A stretch of DNA of 64,000 nt from Bacteroidales bacterium. GTDB lineage: Bacteria; Bacteroidota; Bacteroidia; Bacteroidales; VadinHA17. Location: NCBI GenBank assembly GCA_016709865.1, contig JADJLX010000005.1, positions 806,001 through 870,000 of the forward strand. Direction: 5' to 3'. Both the position numbers and the translations under genes were made by a program. The notes beneath the pieces are model-generated. The model ran no database searches. It had not been told where the DNA came from and saw only the letters and a program-made list of their open reading frames with translations. Below are positions 58,659 to 64,000 of the stretch, in pieces (positions within the stretch are counted from its first letter, which is position 1; each line of letters starts with the position of its first letter).

Positions 58659-60392
58659 TTATCTGTTCTGCTGAAGTTTACCATTACTGATATCAAGCTG
58701 ACGCTGTGGTATCGGGAAAGTAACGTCTTCTGAACCAACAACAGCGGTACCATAAAGAGCATTACCCCAAGGCATTGTTTTCTCATATGTAAGAATCCTG
58801 TTCAGTTCAGTTACAGTAATACCCCACCTGTTCAGGTCAAAGAATCTGTGTCCTTCCTGACCAAGTTCGAGTTTTCTCTCCATACGAAGTGCAAGGCGGG
58901 CATTAGCCTGAGTATCGAAAGGAGCACCTGTTGCAGGATACTCTGCTACTACATAGTTAGCAGCAGGTACAGCTCCGTCCATTACAAAACCGGCAGGATT
59001 AGCTGCTCTCGCACGAACAAGGTTGATATTATCACGGGCACCAGAAAGGTTACCTGTTTCAATCTGACACTCAGCAATCATAAGAAGAAGGTCTGCATAG
59101 CGGATCATACGATAACCGTTTGCGGTATAACCTGATGTCCAGTTACCAACTTCAGTATAAGTACCTTCCTGTGATTTTTTGTAAACCTGTTTCTTAGGAC
59201 TATATGGTCCTGAATAGGTCTGATCACGGATCCAGTCAGCACCTGTGTGTTTTCCCCAGTCCCAGTAAGGAATTCCTCTACGTCCGACTGACCAGTCAAG
59301 TCTTGGGTCAAGTCTTCCTGCATCAGGAACAAAAGCAGCTGTAATAGCAACACCCTGATCGCTCTTCACAGGATCTGCATTATAAGTATTGTCAAGCAAT
59401 GGCAAACCCGCAGCAGTTGTCCTGAAAGAGTTTACAAATTCCTGTGTTGGATTGAAAAATCCGCAGCATCCGCCCGGTGATCCACCGCTCTTGTAAGGGA
59501 AGTTCAGCACTTCACCATTACCAGCGTTTGCTCCGCCGGAACCATCATTTACTGAGTATTGTACAGTATAGATAGCTTCAATACCGTTTCTTTTTTCAAT
59601 ATCAAAGATCTCACCATAAGTTGCAGCAAGTCCTATTGCTGAACCGTCAGGTTTTTTACCATTTGTTTTTGCATCATTAAGAATTGGTAATGCACCTGCA
59701 TAATCTTTGTTCATCTGCATCATAGCTTTTGCTAAGAGTACCTGGCTGACAGTCTTATTAAATTTACCTATTGCATCCATATCGAGAGGCAGGTTAGTTC
59801 CTTCTGTAAGGTCAGCAATAATTTTCGGCCTGATATCTTCAGTGTTAGTTGCTGATGCAGGATCTGATTTCTCATCCATGTATGGAACTTTCTCCCACAT
59901 TCTCCATGCTTCAAAATGATACCAGCCGCGTAATGTTTTTGCCTGCTGCAGGTAAGATGTTGCCTGTTCCTGTGTGATTTTACCTTCTTTCAGTGCAGTT
60001 TCAGCAATCATTATAATACTGTTGCACCTTGAGATAGCCTCATATACCTGTCTCCATTTAACATTCAGGTATGGGTTAGTTGCAGATTCGCTATAGGTCT
60101 GTATCGGGTTGATATCAGGCTGGTCGCCTGAATCGGTACCTTTATTTGATTCCAGACCACGGATTGAGCCATACACCCAGTTGGTAGATGCGGCTTCCCA
60201 TCCGAATTGACCATTTGAGCCGCGGAGCAGTGAATATGCACCAACCATAAGGGCATCGAGACCCTTCTCGTTTGACAATAAATTCACATCAAGACTCCCG
60301 GCCGGTTTAACATTAAGAAAATCCTCCCTGCATGAAGTCCATGTAGCGACAACAGCCAGAATTAAGAATAGACTTATATACTTCTTTTTCAT
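58659..60392 (-). CDS. RagB/SusD-family glycan-binding lipoprotein, paired with SusC
   Basis: 577 residues. Lipoprotein signal with cysteine near residue 21 (W-T-S-C-R-E-D-F-L-N-V). SusD architecture as in the copy at 51737-53467, with which it shares most of its sequence (for example P-Y-S-P-K-K-Q-V-Y-K-K-S-Q-E-G and N-W-T-S-G). It is the lid over the SusC channel and binds the substrate at the cell surface. It follows susC by 18 bases and is ended by the terminator at 58600. Confidence 0.94.
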   Translation of the reverse strand: MKKKYISLFLILAVVATWTSCREDFLNVKPAGSLDVNLLSNEKGLDALMVGAYSLLRGSNGQFGWEAASTNWVYGSIRGLESNKGTDSGDQPDINPIQTYSESATNPYLNVKWRQVYEAISRCNSIIMIAETALKEGKITQEQATSYLQQAKTLRGWYHFEAWRMWEKVPYMDEKSDPASATNTEDIRPKIIADLTEGTNLPLDMDAIGKFNKTVSQVLLAKAMMQMNKDYAGALPILNDAKTNGKKPDGSAIGLAATYGEIFDIEKRNGIEAIYTVQYSVNDGSGGANAGNGEVLNFPYKSGGSPGGCCGFFNPTQEFVNSFRTTAAGLPLLDNTYNADPVKSDQGVAITAAFVPDAGRLDPRLDWSVGRRGIPYWDWGKHTGADWIRDQTYSGPYSPKKQVYKKSQEGTYTEVGNWTSGYTANGYRMIRYADLLLMIAECQIETGNLSGARDNINLVRARAANPAGFVMDGAVPAANYVVAEYPATGAPFDTQANARLALRMERKLELGQEGHRFFDLNRWGITVTELNRILTYEKTMPWGNALYGTAVVGSEDVTFPIPQRQLDISNGKLQQNR

Positions 60393-60410
60393 ATTTTACT
60401 TTTTTTTCAG

Positions 60411-63400
60411 TTAAAAATTAACATTGAGGCCGAAAAGCAGCTGCTTGACAAGCGGATAGTTACCTGCGTCAATACCAAAACTCCTGTCGTCACCACCAAG
60501 TTCCGGATCAAGTCCTGAGTATTTGGTCATGGTGAAGAGATTCACACCCTGAACATACATTCTGAGTGATTTGATATTTACCTTGCTTGTAACACTTTCA
60601 GGAATTGTATATCCAATCTGCAAGTTTTTCAGTCTGAGATATGAACCATCCTCAATATAGAAACTGCAGGACTGTGTGTTTGTCGAGAAGTTTGATTTAT
60701 TGTTGGCTATAGGCACTCTTGCTCCTGGATTAGAAGGAGTCCAGCTATCATATAGCAGGTCTTTACTCTTCTGTCCCTGGAATGAAGGCCAGAAATCAAT
60801 CCACCATGAGTTCCAGTTATAGATATCGTTGCCCTCTGAACCATAAAGGAAAGCAGTTATATCGAAACTCTTATAGGTAAATCCAAGGTTGAATCCATAA
60901 GTGAATTTCGGATTAGGATTACCAATAAATACCCTGTCCTCAGGAGTAATTGTTCCGTCATTGTTTGTATCCTGGAATCTGAATACGCCAGGCTCTTTTC
61001 CATCCTGTGCAGGTGCTGCCGCAACTTCAGCTGCATCCTGGAACAGACCTAATACCTGGTAGCCATAGAATGATGACATTGCATGGCCAGTCTCGTTTCT
61101 TACAAGGTTACCGATTCTTGAGCCGCCCCAGTCAAAATATTTAATTCCGTATTTACCTTCAGCAATACCGGTAATCTCGTTATTAATAGTTGTCAATACT
61201 GCGCTTCCGTCGAATCCAAAATCACCCCATTTTTCCTTATATGTTAATTCAATATCGATACCTGTGTTCGACATAGAAGCTACGTTTACATATGGTGCAT
61301 CAGCTGATCCAGCTGTTCCGGGAAGTTCAGGATTATAAAGAAGATCCTCTGTTTTCTTTGAGTACCAGTCAAGTTTAATTCCAATTTTATTGTCCATAAA
61401 ACCGGCTTCAAAACCTATGTTTGAGTTTATGCTGGTCTCCCATTTAGCATCAGGGTTACCAATACGTGTCGGGCGGAAACCCTGTACTGATGAAGTCATA
61501 GTCCCGTTAATGTCATAGAATGATGAACCAGGAGAACCTCCATATGAGAAGAACTGGTTCTGCGGTGAAACAGCAAGCTGGTTACCCATAGTACCCCATG
61601 ATCCTCTGATCTTCATATCTGAAATAAAACTGATAGCATCGAAGAATGCTTCATCACTTATACGCCATCCTGCTGAGAATGATGGGAAGATACCATAACG
61701 GTTGTCAGCTCCAAACCTTGAGGAACCGTCTCTACGAACTGTAGCACTTAAAAGATACTTGTCTTTTAAAGAATAGTCAGCTCTCAGGAATTGTGATACA
61801 AGAGAAGTTGGTGTATTAAGGTATGAAGTGGCATTCATTATGTTAGCACCATTATCCAGAGTACGATAAAGAACGTCATCTGTAAAATAACCGGCGCGAT
61901 CACCTCTAACACCACGACCAATACCATATTTAACTGCTTCATAACCACCTACAGCAAGGATCTTATGATCACCAAAGGTTTTATCAAGAGTCACAGTATT
62001 TGTCCATACCCAGTCATTGCCATACCATGAACCTTCATTGAAACTATTGGTTGAATTATTTTCTGATCTTTCATAAGTTTTATATGAATAGCCCATATAG
62101 TAACCATTATTGAAGGTACCTCCGAGAGTAGATTTGAAGTTCAGTCCTTTTGCAATCTTAACATCAACAAAAGCACTTCCAACCAGACGCATATTCCAGT
62201 TGTTATTGTCCTTATTCCTGGTAAGAGAAGCAACGTAGTTTTCAGCCTGTCCCAAACGAGGTGCAATACCTGTTCCGCCCCATTCACCGGGAACGAAAGC
62301 ATGTGATAATCCACCGGGTACAGCAACTGTCATAATAACAGGAATGATTGGCTGACTTCTGTAAGAAGCCTGCTGAATCGGGCTGCTCTCGTCAAGGTTA
62401 CCAACACCGTGATTTGTACGGTATGCAAGAGATATATTTTCACCGACTTTAACTCTGTCTTTTAAGAAAGAAAATTCTGAGTTAAAACGGGCAGTGTATT
62501 TTTTAGCATCGGTATAAATTACAATACCATCCTGGGTGAAGGCACCTATTGCTGCAAAGAATTTAGCATCATCGGTTCCTCCAGAAAGAGAAAGGTCGTG
62601 ATTCTGAATCATTGCATTACGGGTTATTGCCTTAAACCAGTCGGTATTTCCTGCCCATGCCGGCATTGAAGGACTTGCAGCTGAAGAAGGGCCGTAGAAA
62701 GGATGTGTTTCAACAGTTCCTTCATTTTTATATACGAGCCATTGCAGATCAGCGTACTCTTTTGCATTGAGAACATTATCAGGACCACTGCCCGGAAGCT
62801 GTGAGCCATAATACATGCTATAGTTTACTTTTGTTCCTCTGTTGCTTCCCTTTTTGGTAGTAACAATGATAACACCGTTTGATGCTCTTGATCCATAAAT
62901 TGAAGCAGAACCGGCATCCTTAAGAACGGAAATCGATTCAATGTCATTTGGGTTCAATGAAGAAACATCCTGTGTAGGTACACCGTCAACAACATAAAGA
63001 GGGTCGTTGTTCTCGAATGAACCGGCTCCCCTGATCCTTACCTTTGCGGTTTCACCCGGACGTCCGTCACCGACAACTGTAACACCGGAGGTACGTCCCT
63101 GCAAAGAGTTACTTACACTTCCTGTCGGTACTGCAGTCAGTTTTGCAGGCTCAACAACACCTACTGAACCGGTGAGGTCTCTTCTTCTCTGAGCTGTATA
63201 ACCTGTAACAACAACTTCAGAAAGAGCTCTTACATCAGATTCTATAACAACGTCAATCACTGTCTGAGTTCCAACAGTGACCTGCTGTGTAAGATAGCCC
63301 ACTGAAGAGAATACAAGAACAGATGATGGTCCTGGCACTTTTAGTGAGTAAGATCCATCCAAACCGGTAATAGCACCGATTGTTGTTCCCTGAACAGTAA

Positions 63401-63542
63401 CGTTAACACCCGGTATGGGTCCTTCGCCCTCAGCGGTAACCTTCCCGGTAACGGTTTTTTCCTGGGCTAAAGCAAAGCCCGCAGAAAATACCATAATCAG
63501 CAAAAACAGCGCAATGCGCCGTACTTTAGTAGTAATTTGCAT
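60411..63542 (-). CDS. SusC/RagA-family TonB-linked outer-membrane transporter
   Basis: 1043 residues from the ATG at 63542 (a GTG at 63560 would add six). Signal peptide, then a CarboxypepD_reg-like domain (K-V-T-A-E-G-E-G-P-I-P-G-V-N-V-T-V), a TonB-box-like segment S-E-V-V-V-T-G-Y, the plug (V-R-I-R-G-A-G-S-F...P-L-Y-V-V-D-G-V-P, S-A-S-I-Y-G-S-R-A-S-N-G-V-I-I-V-T-T) and the 22-strand barrel ending in L-L-F-G-L-N-V-N-F. It imports glycan or peptide oligomers with energy from TonB. Substrate unknown; the neighbourhood lacks an obvious sigma/anti-sigma or hybrid two-component pair except the response regulator at the right edge. Confidence 0.94.
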   Translation of the reverse strand: MQITTKVRRIALFLLIMVFSAGFALAQEKTVTGKVTAEGEGPIPGVNVTVQGTTIGAITGLDGSYSLKVPGPSSVLVFSSVGYLTQQVTVGTQTVIDVVIESDVRALSEVVVTGYTAQRRRDLTGSVGVVEPAKLTAVPTGSVSNSLQGRTSGVTVVGDGRPGETAKVRIRGAGSFENNDPLYVVDGVPTQDVSSLNPNDIESISVLKDAGSASIYGSRASNGVIIVTTKKGSNRGTKVNYSMYYGSQLPGSGPDNVLNAKEYADLQWLVYKNEGTVETHPFYGPSSAASPSMPAWAGNTDWFKAITRNAMIQNHDLSLSGGTDDAKFFAAIGAFTQDGIVIYTDAKKYTARFNSEFSFLKDRVKVGENISLAYRTNHGVGNLDESSPIQQASYRSQPIIPVIMTVAVPGGLSHAFVPGEWGGTGIAPRLGQAENYVASLTRNKDNNNWNMRLVGSAFVDVKIAKGLNFKSTLGGTFNNGYYMGYSYKTYERSENNSTNSFNEGSWYGNDWVWTNTVTLDKTFGDHKILAVGGYEAVKYGIGRGVRGDRAGYFTDDVLYRTLDNGANIMNATSYLNTPTSLVSQFLRADYSLKDKYLLSATVRRDGSSRFGADNRYGIFPSFSAGWRISDEAFFDAISFISDMKIRGSWGTMGNQLAVSPQNQFFSYGGSPGSSFYDINGTMTSSVQGFRPTRIGNPDAKWETSINSNIGFEAGFMDNKIGIKLDWYSKKTEDLLYNPELPGTAGSADAPYVNVASMSNTGIDIELTYKEKWGDFGFDGSAVLTTINNEITGIAEGKYGIKYFDWGGSRIGNLVRNETGHAMSSFYGYQVLGLFQDAAEVAAAPAQDGKEPGVFRFQDTNNDGTITPEDRVFIGNPNPKFTYGFNLGFTYKSFDITAFLYGSEGNDIYNWNSWWIDFWPSFQGQKSKDLLYDSWTPSNPGARVPIANNKSNFSTNTQSCSFYIEDGSYLRLKNLQIGYTIPESVTSKVNIKSLRMYVQGVNLFTMTKYSGLDPELGGDDRSFGIDAGNYPLVKQLLFGLNVNF

Positions 63543-63613
63543 AGTCAATGGTTTTTTCACAAGTTAGTTAAATGGTTTAGTATAAATGAGCAATTGTATG
63601 CTCCTAATAATGG

Positions 63614-63644
63614 TAAAGATAACCGATGGCGAATAAACAAACAA
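63614..63644 (-). promoter_or_regulatory. candidate promoter of the susCD transcript
   Basis: On the minus strand TTG (63642-63644) and TATCTTTA (63614-63621, one mismatch to TAnnTTTG) are 20 bases apart, a good spacing. A transcript would begin near 63607 and give a leader of about 50-60 bases. Confidence 0.3.
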
Positions 63645-63738
63645 GAGATTATTTAACTTTTTTTAATGATTTTTAACACAATTTTAATCCTGATTTAATT
63701 TGAATGTATAATGTTATAACTGTTTTTAAGACTGAAAT

Positions 63739-63846
63739 CCATTAACCGCTAAGTTCACAAAGGAATACACAATGGTCACAAAGAACTTAGCTTCTTTGTT
63801 TTAACCTGGTGTATGTTAAGGAGACCTGGTGCACTTTGCGGTTAAT
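63739..63846. repeat. palindromic intergenic repeat (TTAACCRCAAAG family), copy 4
   Basis: Ends ATTAACCGC (63741-63749) and GCGGTTAAT (63838-63846), with internal TTCACAAAGG and GGTCACAAAG repeats and their complements. It lies in the 357-base gap between susC and the response-regulator gene. Apart from it the gap is A/T-rich with no coding frame. Confidence 0.77.
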
Positions 63847-63917
63847 AAGTAAATGCTTAATATTGCTGTGGTGATGTTGTATGAAATGAAGCAGTGTTAA
63901 TTTATTAACAGCAAAAT

Positions 63918-64000
63918 ATGAAGATATTAATTGTAGAAGATGAACCTAAAGTAGCTTCATTTATCAAAAAGGGACTTGAAGAGAACCAGTATGAAGCAGA
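63918..64000 (+). CDS. response regulator (OmpR/PhoB type), N-terminal part
   Basis: The window ends after 27 residues, M-K-I-L-I-V-E-D-E-P-K-V-A-S-F-I-K-K-G-L-E-E-N-Q. I-L-I-V-E-D-E is the receiver-domain acidic pocket, which accepts phosphate on a later aspartate outside the window. The K-V-A-S-F-I-K-K-G-L-E-E sequence resembles CusR-type regulators of Bacteroidota, usually paired with a histidine kinase. It may regulate nearby genes; that cannot be checked here. Confidence 0.85.
   Translation, partial: MKILIVEDEPKVASFIKKGLEENQYEA

Overview
The window comes from a Bacteroidota chromosome, probably an uncultured member of the Bacteroidales/Marinilabiliales type. Evidence: a SusC/SusD pair, many Bacteroidetes-type lipoproteins and N-terminal signal peptides, IorA without a ferredoxin tail, DUF4251, DUF6132 and PorT-like families, start sites without clear Shine-Dalgarno sequences, and promoter boxes of the Bacteroidetes form TAnnTTTG. 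Base composition is moderately AT-rich. I saw no tRNA, rRNA, CRISPR array, transposase or phage gene. No taxon can be named from the sequence alone.

Layout. 1-6.1 kb: end of a DUF2807 protein, the radical SAM enzyme AmrS, a class IV aminotransferase, an exonuclease/GIY-YIG fusion, and a DUF47 + PiT phosphate uptake pair. 6.2-12.4 kb: a GH140-like glycosidase behind an M49 (dipeptidyl-peptidase III-like) lipoprotein, an AlkD-like repair protein and gamma-glutamyltranspeptidase. 12.5-21.8 kb: a seven-gene minus-strand operon for a membrane complex built like group 4 hydrogenase / complex I, with two tandem HyfB-like subunits. Its catalytic subunit has lost nickel ligands and its small subunit has lost three of four proximal-cluster cysteines. 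21.8-27.4 kb: a GH109-type enzyme, a glycosyltransferase, MurB, MltG and a half-size TauE/SafE protein. 27.5-37.7 kb: outer-membrane and secreted proteins, M28 and S9 peptidases, PIG-L deacetylase, SSB, and a MurQ/GKRP-like SIS protein. 37.9-45.4 kb: a frameshifted porin, the IorAB pair behind a GH106-like glycosidase, and a nitroreductase. 45.5-51.6 kb: TonB-like protein, SRAP protein, beta-lactamase-fold hydrolase, an ankyrin-repeat protein with a lipoprotein partner, and an aldo/keto reductase. 51.7-63.6 kb: a glycan-uptake region with one orphan SusD, a second very similar SusD with its SusC, an FG-GAP/ASPIC protein and a FISUMP protein. At the right edge a response regulator begins.

How the genes fit together: much of the region serves use of polymers and peptides (SusC/SusD, GH140-like, GH109, GH106, M49, M28, S9, GGT, PIG-L) together with fermentation of amino-acid-derived 2-oxoacids (IorAB) and ion-gradient energetics (the hydrogenase-like complex). 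Cell-wall genes (MurB, MltG, a MurQ-like protein) are scattered between these.

The most unusual feature outside the genes is a dispersed set of short tandem arrays, nearly all with an exact 7-base period but each with its own unit sequence. Most begin within about 11 bases of a stop codon. Alongside them are four copies of a palindromic element starting TTAACCRCAAAG or similar, and two GC-rich palindromes.
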